Source of the DNA: a virus
Strand: one strand, 5' to 3'
IMG/VR virus record: IMGVR_UViG_3300030419_005477
Location: 1 to 37,657 of that record
DNA: 37,657 nucleotides
The notes beneath the pieces were generated by a model. It was given only the letters and a program-made list of their open reading frames with translations, did no database searches and was not told the DNA's origin. Shown here piece by piece: positions 16,666-25,983 of the stretch. Within the stretch, counting starts at the first letter, position 1. Each line of letters begins with the position of its first letter. A program made the translations under genes and the position numbers.

Positions 16666-17948
16666 ATAAAGTTGTAATGTGTGGACCGTTTAGTTCGAGA
16701 TCTGGTTATGGAGATCATGCAAGATCAATTTTTGCATCATTAGTAACAATTGAAGATTTTGATATATTGATATTAGATGTTCGTTGGGGTGATACACCAC
16801 AAGATGCTTTAGAAAATGATGGCAAAATAGAAACGCAAATAAAAAAACGATTGACTAATCCATCAGAATTAAGTTTTCAACCTGATATCTATATAGATAT
16901 TCGAATACCAAATGAATTTATAACACCTGGAAAAATCAATGTTGGTATAACAGCTGGTATTGAAACAAATATAGTTTCCCCGGCATTTCTTCAAGGTGCA
17001 AATCAAATGGACTTATTAATAGTTCCATCAGAACATGCCAAGACGGGGTTTATGGAAACTACATATGAAATGGAACAAAATGGACAACCTACCCAACAAT
17101 CATTACAATGTACAGTACCAATTGAAGTTGTGCATGAAGGTTTAGATCCAAACATTTTTAGAAAACTTAGTAAAAAAGAAATTGATAAAAAATTTGCAAA
17201 TAAAATTAGTAATATTGTAAAACGACCAAGTGCATTATTTGTAGGTCAGTGGACTCAAGGTGGGTTTGGAAATGATAGAAAGGATATAGCACGACTAGTT
17301 AAATTGTATATTGAAACATTTGGAAATAAACCAAACCCACCCGGTTTATTAATGAAGACGAACGGAGCAACATATTCACAATTAGATTATCATGAAGTAA
17401 AAAAGAAAATAGCAGCAATAAAAGAGCAGTTTCCACCAGGCATAAAAGTACCACCAATTTATTTATTACATGCTAATTTAACTGAGGAAGAAATGAATCA
17501 GTTATACAACCATGATAAGATATTTGGATTGATAACATTGACACATGGAGAAGGATTTGGCCGACCAATGTTGGAAGCCACGTTTGCTGAACTTCCAGTG
17601 TGTGCTACTAAATGGTCCGGACAATTAGATTTTCTTCCGGAAGACAAATGTTGTTTAATTGAAGGTGAGATGACACAAGTACCCGATGATGTAGTGTGGG
17701 AAAATATCATCGTAAAAGAGTCATCATGGTTTACAGCTTCCGAGATGTCAGCTTATGAAAGATTTAGAAGTTTTTATAATGAGAATCACACTAAGTGGAA
17801 ACGTTTAGGAAAAGAGGTTTCAGAACAGAATAGAAAAGATTTTAGTTTGGATGCAATGACTGATAAACTTGTTAATATTTTTAGCGATTTAAAAAATAAA
17901 ATTCCTAAACCTATGCAGATCAAATTACCTAAACTGGAGACGATATAA
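16662..17948 (+). CDS. GT4-like glycosyltransferase
   Basis: 428 residues. Starts NKVVMCGPFSSRSGYGDHAR, which is the GT4 N-terminal glycine motif, followed by DPNIFRKL at the linker and THGEGFGRPMLEATFAELPVCAT near residue 292, the EGFGRPxLE donor site with E-x7-E geometry. Related in layout to the preceding gene, perhaps an old duplication. Probably adds a second sugar in the same glycan. ATGA overlap with the upstream stop. Confidence 0.87.
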   Translation: MNKVVMCGPFSSRSGYGDHARSIFASLVTIEDFDILILDVRWGDTPQDALENDGKIETQIKKRLTNPSELSFQPDIYIDIRIPNEFITPGKINVGITAGIETNIVSPAFLQGANQMDLLIVPSEHAKTGFMETTYEMEQNGQPTQQSLQCTVPIEVVHEGLDPNIFRKLSKKEIDKKFANKISNIVKRPSALFVGQWTQGGFGNDRKDIARLVKLYIETFGNKPNPPGLLMKTNGATYSQLDYHEVKKKIAAIKEQFPPGIKVPPIYLLHANLTEEEMNQLYNHDKIFGLITLTHGEGFGRPMLEATFAELPVCATKWSGQLDFLPEDKCCLIEGEMTQVPDDVVWENIIVKESSWFTASEMSAYERFRSFYNENHTKWKRLGKEVSEQNRKDFSLDAMTDKLVNIFSDLKNKIPKPMQIKLPKLETI

Positions 17949-18310
17949 TGGATGTTAAATTAGATTGTCCGCTATGTGGTACACATAACTTAAAAGTACA
18001 GGGTACTGCTATGCAATGTCAGCATTGTGGAATGGCAACAGATGAAGTATATAAGGACTTGGATGAACAATCTGAACCGTATGATGTATTGCAAGAGGAT
18101 ATGAAAACGTTTGTAAGATTTATAGACAATCAAATGTGGATACCATCACAAGTGCAATTTGAATTTGGTGCAATAACACCATACAATGATAATGGAGTGT
18201 TGATGTACGAAGCGGTTTTCGGTGAAGATAAAATTGAAAGTAAGTTGTTTTCTGAAGCACTTGGATTTGTAATAGAAAAGTTTCATGGCCAGGCTACGTC
18301 GCAGATATAG
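17948..18310 (+). CDS. Zinc-ribbon-headed hypothetical protein
   Basis: 120 residues. An N-terminal zinc ribbon, CPLCGTHNLKVQGTAMQCQHC at about 8-28 (two CxxC pairs), is followed by an acidic linker and a mixed alpha/beta region with FVRFIDNQMWIPSQVQ. No family recognised. Starts by TAATG overlap after GGAGACG. Its last 26 bases overlap the next gene in a different frame. Confidence 0.75.
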   Translation: MDVKLDCPLCGTHNLKVQGTAMQCQHCGMATDEVYKDLDEQSEPYDVLQEDMKTFVRFIDNQMWIPSQVQFEFGAITPYNDNGVLMYEAVFGEDKIESKLFSEALGFVIEKFHGQATSQI

Positions 18311-18764
18311 ACACGCGTTCCTAGGAGATGTTATAGACATAGCAGATGCTAGGGTGTTACCAGGAATGGTAGTAACCTTCTATTATAATGCTGTTGGTGT
18401 TTATGATAGAAATCCATCATGCTTCGTCATGCATAAAGATAAAGATTTTTTATATGGTTTCAATTTAAATTATTTACCAATTAATCAATGTAAGGATATT
18501 TTTCGTCGACTAAATGTTATGTTAGATTTTGTAACTGAAAATAGAGTACAAGCACCTAGACCGTATAATAGAATTGAAATGGCAACTAGATTTACACCAT
18601 CTGCATTTGATGGAAAAATGTTGTATAAAAACCTAAGTGTCAATCCAAAGGCAAAGGAAGCTTATAGAACATATAAGCAATTGAAGCTGTCAGCATTGAA
18701 AGTATTAAATATAGATTATACTAGTCTTGGTTTCACATTAGTTAATAAGGTAAAGGAAGATTAA
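18285..18764 (+). CDS. Conserved phage protein of unknown function
   Basis: 159 residues, basic N-terminus (MARLRRRYRH). The block GMVVTFYYNAVGVYDRNPSCFVMHKDKD then YGFNLNYLP resembles an uncharacterised family common in T4-like marine phages that carries a (F/Y)xYnA ... P ... G-NLHYLP pattern. No catalytic motif is visible. Sits among glycosyltransferases but may belong to virion or replication functions, as both flanking genes overlap it. Confidence 0.7.
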   Translation: MARLRRRYRHAFLGDVIDIADARVLPGMVVTFYYNAVGVYDRNPSCFVMHKDKDFLYGFNLNYLPINQCKDIFRRLNVMLDFVTENRVQAPRPYNRIEMATRFTPSAFDGKMLYKNLSVNPKAKEAYRTYKQLKLSALKVLNIDYTSLGFTLVNKVKED

Positions 18765-19390
18765 TGAAAATATCATATTCATTACTAACTCATAATGAAA
18801 CGGACAACTTAGAAAAGCTGTTACAGTTTTTAGTTGAACATAAAGATAAAGAGGATGAGATTGTTATATTAGATGATTACTCTACTAACGAAAAAACTAA
18901 AACTATATTAGATGGTTATGTGTCAATACATAACATGAAATTTGAACAGAGATATCTAAAAGGAGACTTTGCTGGACAAAAGAACGCACTCAGATTAATG
19001 TGCTCAGGGGATTGGATTTTTAATATAGATGCTGATGAACTACCACATAAGTTGATGTTTAAAAATCTAAAAACAATATTGGAACATAATAAAGATATTG
19101 AAATGTTTTATGTACCAAGAATCAATACAGTCAGTGGACTTACTCAGCGACATGTTATGAGATGGGGCTGGCAGGTTAATGATAAAGGTTACATCAATTG
19201 GCCTGATTGGCAGTCTAGGCTATGGCAGAATAAATCGCATATTTACTGGGACAGATCTGTGCACGAGACATTAACAGGATTCAAAAATTATTCCTTTCTA
19301 CCACAGGAAGAACGATTTGCTATCCAACATCCAAAAACTATTGAACAGCAAGAAAAACAAAATGAATTTTATTCCAAGATCCCAAGATAA
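18764..19390 (+). CDS. GT2-like glycosyltransferase
   Basis: 208 residues, GT-A fold. SYSLLTHNETDNLEKLL is the family-2 start, EIVILDDYSTNEKT supplies the uridine-binding Asp region, and WIFNIDADELPH near residue 86 contains the DxD metal motif. A WPDWQSRLW block follows, typical of small bacterial GT2 (WaaE-like) enzymes. The C-terminus overlaps the next gene. Confidence 0.85.
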   Translation: MKISYSLLTHNETDNLEKLLQFLVEHKDKEDEIVILDDYSTNEKTKTILDGYVSIHNMKFEQRYLKGDFAGQKNALRLMCSGDWIFNIDADELPHKLMFKNLKTILEHNKDIEMFYVPRINTVSGLTQRHVMRWGWQVNDKGYINWPDWQSRLWQNKSHIYWDRSVHETLTGFKNYSFLPQEERFAIQHPKTIEQQEKQNEFYSKIPR

Positions 19391-19976
19391 AGTACTTGTA
19401 ATTGGTAACGGACCAACTGTAGTTGACAAACTCAATCTAGATTTGATATCAAAATACGATATCATCGTCAGGATAAATAGGGGTTTTTTTGAGGGTGTTG
19501 AGCGATATAAAGATGTAATTGGAACTAGAACTGATTTGCTTTATATACATGATGGATTTTGCACCGGTGAATGGTTTGGTAAGAGATCAGTTGATGATGT
19601 TAAACAAGTGTTTGTGGTTATACCAAACTTCAAATACGGTATGATGAGACAACTGAAACACTCGTATCCAGATTTTGAAATTGTACCAAGAACAATAGAA
19701 GAAACTGTAACTGGGGAATATAATTTTGAAGGTAGGTGGCCTACTACAGGGTTAGAATGTTTATTACATTTGAAGGAAATGTATAGCGATGTAACGATTG
19801 TGGGGTTTGATAATAATACAAGTGAAGGTAAGAAATATACAAATTATCATTTCTATAAACATACTGATAAGAGAACAATGGAAGACATGCAGAAAAGTAG
19901 ACCAGATCATAAATTTAAATTGGAACGAGTAATTATAGATTCAATGATAAATGCAGGGGCATTAAAGGTTATATGA
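19362..19976 (+). CDS. GT29 sialyltransferase-like protein
   Basis: 204 residues from ATG 19362; an in-frame TTG at 19317 would lengthen it but lies deep inside the upstream gene. KVLVIGNGPTVVDKLNLDLI followed by YDIIVRINRG matches sialyl motif L of family 29 glycosyltransferases, and GRWPTTGLECLLHL followed by VTIVGFDN matches motif S (PTTG). These enzymes use CMP-sialic-acid-type donors, so this protein fits the two CMP-sugar synthetases encoded at 20878 and 30141. Membership is by motif; true donor unknown. Confidence 0.75.
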   Translation: MNFIPRSQDKVLVIGNGPTVVDKLNLDLISKYDIIVRINRGFFEGVERYKDVIGTRTDLLYIHDGFCTGEWFGKRSVDDVKQVFVVIPNFKYGMMRQLKHSYPDFEIVPRTIEETVTGEYNFEGRWPTTGLECLLHLKEMYSDVTIVGFDNNTSEGKKYTNYHFYKHTDKRTMEDMQKSRPDHKFKLERVIIDSMINAGALKVI

Positions 19977-20878
19977 AAACTATACAAATAGTGATACATG
20001 TGTTTGCACACGAGATGCATGATTTTCAAAGAGTAGTTGAGCAGCTAAAACGTAATTTAGAATTTACAGAAGCAAAGTCTTATGCCTTTGATATTACGTT
20101 AAATGTCAGCGAAGATAAATATAATTGGAAAGATTCAATATTACAACCGTCCTTTTTTATTCAACAGTTTGAAGATCTGTGTGCAATGCTTCCCAGCACA
20201 ACAACACAAGTTATTTACAGTGGTGACTATGGATGTAACAGTGTTAGGAGAAAAGCGGCTCGGACTAGTTCACATGACTATATTGGATACCTAGATTTGG
20301 ATTTGCATTTTAGTATGTACACATTACATTATATAGATAACGCAATACAAACACTTGGTGATAATCAAATAATAGTCAGCGGACAGATTCCAAGGTTGTG
20401 GGATGATAGTTGGAACGTAATTAGTAATGATGAATTTATCGATATGGGTGTGGAAAGTAAAATATGGTTAAGAATTGATCCGTATAGTATAGATAAACTC
20501 GTGTACAAAAGATTAAAAGATATTCAGTTGAAAGCATTGCCGTATGTTAAGATTGGTGGTGGGTGGATGAATTTTATTAATCAAGAATTATTAAATGAAA
20601 TAGATATTCCTGATTCATTAGGTGCATATGGAATGGATGATACTTATGTTGAAAACGCTTGTAACCTACTTGTACAACAGCATAACAGACAAATACAACA
20701 ATACGTTGTTGATAATTTGTTAGTATGTGAAAATAGAAAATATGAAAAGTTTGAACCATATTTGAATAATGGTTATCTTACAATGAATGGAGACTTAGAG
20801 TTTTACAAAAAAGATATGGCTTCAAAAGCACAAGATAACTGTCAAATTGAATTACAAAAGTTGATGGAAAAATATTAA
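19973..20878 (+). CDS. GT-A-like glycosyltransferase, putative
   Basis: 301 residues. TIQIVIHVFAHEMHDFQRVVEQL opens like a GT-A fold and HDYIGYLDLDLHFSM near residue 100 holds a DLDLH metal-binding-like motif. GAYGMDDTYVE near 221 is the usual downstream acid motif. Most probably a sugar transferase, although the fold call rests on few residues. ATGA coupled at both ends. Confidence 0.65.
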   Translation: MKTIQIVIHVFAHEMHDFQRVVEQLKRNLEFTEAKSYAFDITLNVSEDKYNWKDSILQPSFFIQQFEDLCAMLPSTTTQVIYSGDYGCNSVRRKAARTSSHDYIGYLDLDLHFSMYTLHYIDNAIQTLGDNQIIVSGQIPRLWDDSWNVISNDEFIDMGVESKIWLRIDPYSIDKLVYKRLKDIQLKALPYVKIGGGWMNFINQELLNEIDIPDSLGAYGMDDTYVENACNLLVQQHNRQIQQYVVDNLLVCENRKYEKFEPYLNNGYLTMNGDLEFYKKDMASKAQDNCQIELQKLMEKY

Positions 20879-22554
20879 TGTTGTTGGACTGTACATTTAG
20901 AGACGGTGGTTATTATACCAATTGGACTTTTGATAAAGATATGGTTCGTGAAACTGTACGAGCTCTGGATAACACTGATCGATTTGAATATATAGAACTT
21001 GGTTACAAAAGTCCATCTAAAGGTGGACCATATAAAAAATGTAATGAAAAATATATTAAAGCTGTTTTACAAAACAAACCAAACACTAAACTTGCTTTCA
21101 TGATAGACCTCAAGGAATTTTATAATGTAGTATTGGGAGGTCTCGATAAACAACTTGTTAATGATATCATACCACATAGTAAAGATAGCTGGTTTTCATT
21201 AGCACGAGTTGCACTTACAAAAGCCAATTTAAGTATACTACCTGATATGGTAAAAATTCTAAAACAGAAAAAATATACTGTTGGTGTTAATCTAATGCAA
21301 GTTGATTTATTAGATGAGCAAGAATTTATTAGAGCTGTTGAGGAGTTACGATTAATAAAAAATAGCATTGACTATTTTTATGTAGCTGATTCGTTTGGTA
21401 CAATCAAACCACAAAAGCTAGAATACTACAAGAGTCACTACAGCACACTTGGAAAGATTGGTTTCCATGCGCACGACAACATGGGTCTAGCATTTGCAAA
21501 TGTACTTGAAGCTGAAAGATTAGAATATGATTTAATTGATACAACAATGACTGGTATGGGTCGAGGTGTTGGCAACGCTAGGACAGAACAATATTTAATG
21601 TTAGATAAAGGTTTTCATCAAGAAGTATTTGATGTGGTTGATAAATGGTTTGTTCCTTTACAACGTAAATGTAAATGGGGTTGGAATAGACATTATATGC
21701 AAACAGCTCGCTACAAAACACATCCTAGTTATGCTCAAAGACTTCTCAATTCACATTTATCAGATGGACAGATCACTGATGTGCTTAGTGGTTTATATGA
21801 AGCAGCTTATAAAGAACGTGATATAGCTGATTTAGTGACACCAAGGACGTGCATAGTTATACCAGCACGTTACCAAAGTAGCAGGTTCCCGGGAAAACCA
21901 CTACAACCAATATTTGGTGAACCAATGATAAGTTACGTCGCAAGCACAGCCATAGAAGTTGTAGGACGTGAGCATGTATACATAGCAACAGAAAATAATG
22001 AAATACGACTGGTATGTAAAGAATTAGGTTACAATGTTATAATGACTAGTGACCAATGTCTTACAGGAACAGATAGAGTTGCTGAAGCTGCTATGGAACT
22101 TGATTATGATCATTTTGTCAATATACAAGGTGATGAACCAATGTTGAAAGAGCAAGATATTAGGAAAGCAATATATGCTAAAAACAAATATCATGATAAA
22201 GTTGTGAATTGCTACACATCTGTTTATGAGAATGAAGCTGCCAATCCAAATACGATAAAGATGGTAATGAAAAAGAACAGTGATCTAATGTATGCTTCCA
22301 GATCAACAATACCTGGTACTAAAACTGGTATAGGTGATAGATTACATAAACAAGTTTGTATATACGTTTTTAATAAACGTGAACTTGAAATGTTTAGTAG
22401 TAGAGATAAAACACCGGTTGAGTGGTATGAAGACATTGAGATATTAAGATTTCTTGAAATGAATTATCCTGTACATATGGTAAGGGTTAGCGCAAGCAGT
22501 CATGCAGTTGATACACCTGAAGATATAAAGATTGTAGAGGAGTTAATGTTATGA
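20878..22554 (+). CDS. Fusion of DRE-TIM aldolase and KdsB-like CMP-sugar synthetase
   Basis: 558 residues, two enzymes in one chain. Residues 1 to about 318 are a DRE-TIM metallolyase/HMGL-like aldolase: LLDCTFRDGGYYTNW with R8-D9, FHAHDNMGLAFAN with metal ligands H197 and H199, and MTGMGRGVGNARTE. From about 324 a complete CMP-ulosonate synthetase follows: VIPARYQSSRFPGKPL, TGTDRVAEAAM and NIQGDEPML, diagnostic of KdsB (CMP-Kdo synthetase). The aldolase would act on a keto acid and the second half activates an ulosonic acid with CTP. Start by TAATG overlap. No frameshift is needed: both domains are in one uninterrupted frame. Confidence 0.9.
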   Translation: MLLDCTFRDGGYYTNWTFDKDMVRETVRALDNTDRFEYIELGYKSPSKGGPYKKCNEKYIKAVLQNKPNTKLAFMIDLKEFYNVVLGGLDKQLVNDIIPHSKDSWFSLARVALTKANLSILPDMVKILKQKKYTVGVNLMQVDLLDEQEFIRAVEELRLIKNSIDYFYVADSFGTIKPQKLEYYKSHYSTLGKIGFHAHDNMGLAFANVLEAERLEYDLIDTTMTGMGRGVGNARTEQYLMLDKGFHQEVFDVVDKWFVPLQRKCKWGWNRHYMQTARYKTHPSYAQRLLNSHLSDGQITDVLSGLYEAAYKERDIADLVTPRTCIVIPARYQSSRFPGKPLQPIFGEPMISYVASTAIEVVGREHVYIATENNEIRLVCKELGYNVIMTSDQCLTGTDRVAEAAMELDYDHFVNIQGDEPMLKEQDIRKAIYAKNKYHDKVVNCYTSVYENEAANPNTIKMVMKKNSDLMYASRSTIPGTKTGIGDRLHKQVCIYVFNKRELEMFSSRDKTPVEWYEDIEILRFLEMNYPVHMVRVSASSHAVDTPEDIKIVEELML

Positions 22555-23336
22555 TTGATAAAACACCTTTCGTTGCAGAACAGATCAGAAAGCTACCTGA
22601 AATAAAAGATAGAGTTGATTATCTATGGGGCAAATATTATGATGAAGATTGTTTCATTCTAGCGGCTGGTCCATCATTGAAAAAATATTCTGTAGAATAT
22701 ATCAAAGAAAAATTAAAAGATAAGGTAGTAATTTGTATCAAACAAAGCATCAAAGATTTTTATGACGTAGCAGATTTTCATTGTTTGAATTTTACTAACT
22801 ATGAACCATATGATGGTTATAAAAATAATATTGTAGTGTGGGAAGTATTTGAACATTATCATCCAAATATGATTCTTGATAATAAAATACCATGTGATAT
22901 TATGTTACCTATTGAAGGTAATCATGGAACAGATACAGTTGATAAAATGAATGGCACACAAGCTAAGCTTGAAAATTTTAGTGACTGGGAACTTAATAAG
23001 ACATTAACAAGATGGTATGGTCCTGGCATCTTTTATGAAACTGTTATTCATTTATGCGTGCACCTAGGAGTTAAAAGCATTACCACGTTAGGTTGGGACA
23101 TTGGAGACCTTAGTAAGTTTGGTGACGATCCATATGAAGATGTTTGGCAGGATCATTCCTACGAAGGAAAAGAAAATATAGTATATGCACCAACACCAAT
23201 GAATAAATATGAGATTGAAGTAGTAAGAGATAGCACACCAGCACTTTATAAATATTTATCGTCTCGGGGAATTGATTTTAAAATTATATCTGATACTAAT
23301 CCTGCATCTGATATCATACCAAGAGTGGAATTGTGA
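22551..23336 (+). CDS. DUF115/MptE-like Rossmann protein, candidate ulosonic-acid transferase
   Basis: 261 residues. DEDCFILAAGPSLKKYSVEYI at about 31-51 is the AAGPSL nucleotide-binding loop of the DUF115 group, and VKSITTLGWDIGD near 182 is the usual second motif. That group includes Maf-type proteins that attach nonulosonic acids to bacterial flagellin. Directly follows the CMP-sugar synthetase fusion (ATGA overlap), which supports a transferase using a CMP-activated acid sugar. Family call moderate, activity inferred. Confidence 0.6.
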   Translation: MIDKTPFVAEQIRKLPEIKDRVDYLWGKYYDEDCFILAAGPSLKKYSVEYIKEKLKDKVVICIKQSIKDFYDVADFHCLNFTNYEPYDGYKNNIVVWEVFEHYHPNMILDNKIPCDIMLPIEGNHGTDTVDKMNGTQAKLENFSDWELNKTLTRWYGPGIFYETVIHLCVHLGVKSITTLGWDIGDLSKFGDDPYEDVWQDHSYEGKENIVYAPTPMNKYEIEVVRDSTPALYKYLSSRGIDFKIISDTNPASDIIPRVEL

Positions 23337-24124
23337 ATATCAATAAAGAGTTAAAATTATTATTTATTCACGTCCCTAAATGTGCTGGTAAGAGTATAGA
23401 AAAAGCATTTAATATACCAGCAGATCCGGATTTAAAAAGGAGTATCGTAGAAGGTCGAATGACTGAATTGACATTTAATAGATATGGATGGGACCTTAAT
23501 GATTACATAAAGTTTTGTGTTGTACGAAATCCGTGGGATAGATTGGTAAGTTTATATCACTTTCGGAAAAGAGAAAAAGATTTATACAATTTGTTTCCTG
23601 GAAATTATGTTTTTGGTGGGGACGAAACTCTACGTGATGGTACGACATTAAATTTCAAAGAATGGATTATGAACCCACATTCAAAAGGAGCGTCCTTTCC
23701 ACATTTAGAAATGGTTATGCATCCTAAAACACCATTAAAAGAACAGGAACTATTCGGTCCAAAATATCAACGGAAAGATCATTTCTACAGAATGACAAAA
23801 GAGCAAAATAATGATCTGTATCTATTCGAAAATAAATATTTGTGGTTGACTCATTTCCTAGATTGGATACAGCAAATTCATTTCATCACAAAAGAAGATG
23901 GAAGCCTTATAGTAGATGATGTGTTGCGCTTTGAAACATTGGAATCCGATTTAGATACATTTTGTGATAAGCATGACCTACCTAAAGTACAGCTACCACA
24001 TATAAATAAAAACCCAAGAAAAAAGAAAAATTATGTTGACTATTATGATGATGAGTTGTTAAGTTACATAGAAGATTATATGCAAGATGACATAGAACAT
24101 CTTGGATACAAGTTTGGAGATTGA
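23333..24124 (+). CDS. Sulfotransferase (Sulfotransfer_2-like)
   Basis: 263 residues starting at GTG; the preceding stop overlaps the codon. HVPKCAGKSIEKAF at 13-26 is the 5'-phosphosulfate loop and CVVRNPWDRLVSLYHF at 62-77 the 3'-phosphate motif of PAPS-dependent carbohydrate sulfotransferases. It would move a sulfate from PAPS to a sugar hydroxyl, so the module's glycan may be sulfated. No PAPS synthesis gene is in the window; the host would supply it. Confidence 0.87.
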   Translation: MNINKELKLLFIHVPKCAGKSIEKAFNIPADPDLKRSIVEGRMTELTFNRYGWDLNDYIKFCVVRNPWDRLVSLYHFRKREKDLYNLFPGNYVFGGDETLRDGTTLNFKEWIMNPHSKGASFPHLEMVMHPKTPLKEQELFGPKYQRKDHFYRMTKEQNNDLYLFENKYLWLTHFLDWIQQIHFITKEDGSLIVDDVLRFETLESDLDTFCDKHDLPKVQLPHINKNPRKKKNYVDYYDDELLSYIEDYMQDDIEHLGYKFGD

Positions 24125-24125
24125 A

Positions 24126-25019
24126 ATGAATAATGTTACGTTTTGTTTATCAGTATATAATAATTTAGAATATATGAAACTGTGTATAGAATCTGTACGA
24201 CAGAATTCTCACGATAAGGAAGCACCCTTCATAGTGTATGCAGAAAATTGTGCAGATGGTACTAATGAATGGTTACGACATAATAAGGAAAAATATAACT
24301 TAGATGTTTATATTGAGACAGAGAATAATCCAAAACGTGGTATTGGCGGAGGTATGAACTTTTGTGCTGATAAAGCTAAAACAAAATTTATAAATTTTTT
24401 ACAAGCGGATCTTTATTGTGCACCTAATTGGGATAAAGCATTGATGGACTGTTATTTGGAAAATGAAAGAGCAAATCCGGACACTAGATGGATGATATTT
24501 TCTTACAGAGTACAACCAGATATTTTTGGTGAAATAGGTACGGAGAGAGTTGGAACTATATTTGTTGAACAGGACATGTTTGGTGCGTATCATGACGATT
24601 TTGATTCACAATTATTCAATAGATGGGCTAATGCTTTTTGTGATCAGAATATGCATCAATATAGAAAAGCGGAAGGTGTTAGTGGTTTGGTCAAAAAAGC
24701 TGATTGGGATTATATAGGTGGTAATGATGATAGATTCGCTCCAGCTTATTGGGAAGATGCTGATTTATTTATTCGAATGATGAATGAAGGATTTGATTTT
24801 CGACTAACCACTCAATCGATGATGTACCATTTTGCTTCTCGTGCTAGCAGATTCCCCGATGACAATTTAAAACAAAGACCTCAACGTCTTGCAGATGTCG
24901 AAGCAAATAGCACAAATGAATTTATTAAAAAATATGGAAGGTTACCAAATAGAGATGAAAATGATATGGTAGTACCTTTGCCCATAATTGATGGATCACC
25001 CAATCGCATAAGGAGATGA
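24126..25019 (+). CDS. GT2-like glycosyltransferase
   Basis: 297 residues from ATG 24126, preferred over TTG 24102 because GGAG precedes it. NVTFCLSVYNNLEYMKLCIESV is the family-2 start, NFLQADLYCAPNWD near 99 holds the metal-site acids, and YIGGNDDRFAPAYWEDADLFIRM near 197 supplies the ED acceptor-base motif. Transfers a sugar to an unknown acceptor. Overlaps neither neighbour's core and is followed by GGAG for gmd. Confidence 0.85.
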   Translation: MNNVTFCLSVYNNLEYMKLCIESVRQNSHDKEAPFIVYAENCADGTNEWLRHNKEKYNLDVYIETENNPKRGIGGGMNFCADKAKTKFINFLQADLYCAPNWDKALMDCYLENERANPDTRWMIFSYRVQPDIFGEIGTERVGTIFVEQDMFGAYHDDFDSQLFNRWANAFCDQNMHQYRKAEGVSGLVKKADWDYIGGNDDRFAPAYWEDADLFIRMMNEGFDFRLTTQSMMYHFASRASRFPDDNLKQRPQRLADVEANSTNEFIKKYGRLPNRDENDMVVPLPIIDGSPNRIRR

Positions 25020-25023
25020 TATT

Positions 25024-25983
25024 ATGAAAGCACTCATTACAGGTATAAATGGTATGGATGGAAGCTATCTTGCTGATTTATTGCTATCAAAAGGATATGA
25101 AGTATTTGGTATGGAAAGAAGGACATCAAGTCCAAATCGTACAAATACAAAACACTTGGAAGGTAAGATTACTTTTCTAAATGGAGATCTCACAGATCAA
25201 AATTCATTAGTAAGATGTCTCAAAGAGTCAGATCCGGATGAAGTTTATAATCTAGCAGCTCAATCTTTTGTCGGTGAAAGTTGGAACACTCCTGAACAAA
25301 CTGGTGACGTCACTGGTCTCGGAGCTTTACGAATGCTGGAAGCTATAAGAGAGTATGGTAAATCTGTCAAATTTTACCAAGCATCAACTTCAGAAATGTT
25401 TGGTAGGATGGTAGAAAATCCAGCAAATGAAAACACACCATTTTATCCACGAAGCCCTTATGGAGTTGCCAAATTATATGGTCACTGGATTACAAAAAAT
25501 TATAGAGAATCATACGACATGTTTAATGTGAGCGGTATATTGTTTAATCACGAATCAGAAAGACGTGGTATCGAATTTGTGACACGTAAGATAACTAACG
25601 GGGTAGCTAAAATATCTCTTGGTCTTGAACCACATATCACATTAGGCAATTTAGATTCTAAAAGAGATTGGGGTTACTCCCCAGACTACGTGGAATGTAT
25701 GTGGTTAATGTTGCAACAAGAAACACCAGACGATTATGTTATAGCAACCGGTGTAGCTCATACGATAGGAGAATTTTTGGACATTGCTTTTAACCGTGTA
25801 GGAATCACAGATTGGGGTAACTATGTAAAACAGGATCCGAGATTTATGAGACCTGCTGAGGTTGCTGTGTTGTGTGGTGATTCTACAAAAGCAAGAGAGC
25901 AGCTGGGATGGGTACCAAGGACCACTTTTGAAGAGATGATAAATAGAATGGTTGATAATGATATCAAGTTGTTGGGAGGCTAA
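25024..25983 (+). CDS. gmd: GDP-mannose 4,6-dehydratase
   Basis: 319 residues, an extended short-chain dehydrogenase. TGINGMDGSYLA at 6-17 is the NADP-binding glycine loop, STSEMFG at 121-127 carries the Ser/Thr and Glu of the dehydratase triad, and Y146-x3-K150 (YGVAK) is catalytic. RDWGYSPDYVECMW is diagnostic of Gmd. Makes GDP-4-keto-6-deoxymannose, precursor of GDP-rhamnose, fucose or perosamine. The aminotransferase two genes on suggests the last. Slightly shorter than the usual 340-370. Confidence 0.92.
   Translation: MKALITGINGMDGSYLADLLLSKGYEVFGMERRTSSPNRTNTKHLEGKITFLNGDLTDQNSLVRCLKESDPDEVYNLAAQSFVGESWNTPEQTGDVTGLGALRMLEAIREYGKSVKFYQASTSEMFGRMVENPANENTPFYPRSPYGVAKLYGHWITKNYRESYDMFNVSGILFNHESERRGIEFVTRKITNGVAKISLGLEPHITLGNLDSKRDWGYSPDYVECMWLMLQQETPDDYVIATGVAHTIGEFLDIAFNRVGITDWGNYVKQDPRFMRPAEVAVLCGDSTKAREQLGWVPRTTFEEMINRMVDNDIKLLGG

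Noticed and set aside
18285-18764. Reading this gene as another glycosyltransferase because of its neighbours
   Set aside because: No nucleotide-sugar motif or acid pair is present; it resembles an uncharacterised phage family instead.
24001-24008. TATAAATA, identical to the T4 late promoter core
   Set aside because: It lies inside the sulfotransferase coding sequence of an AT-rich genome, with no gene start nearby, so chance is the better explanation.
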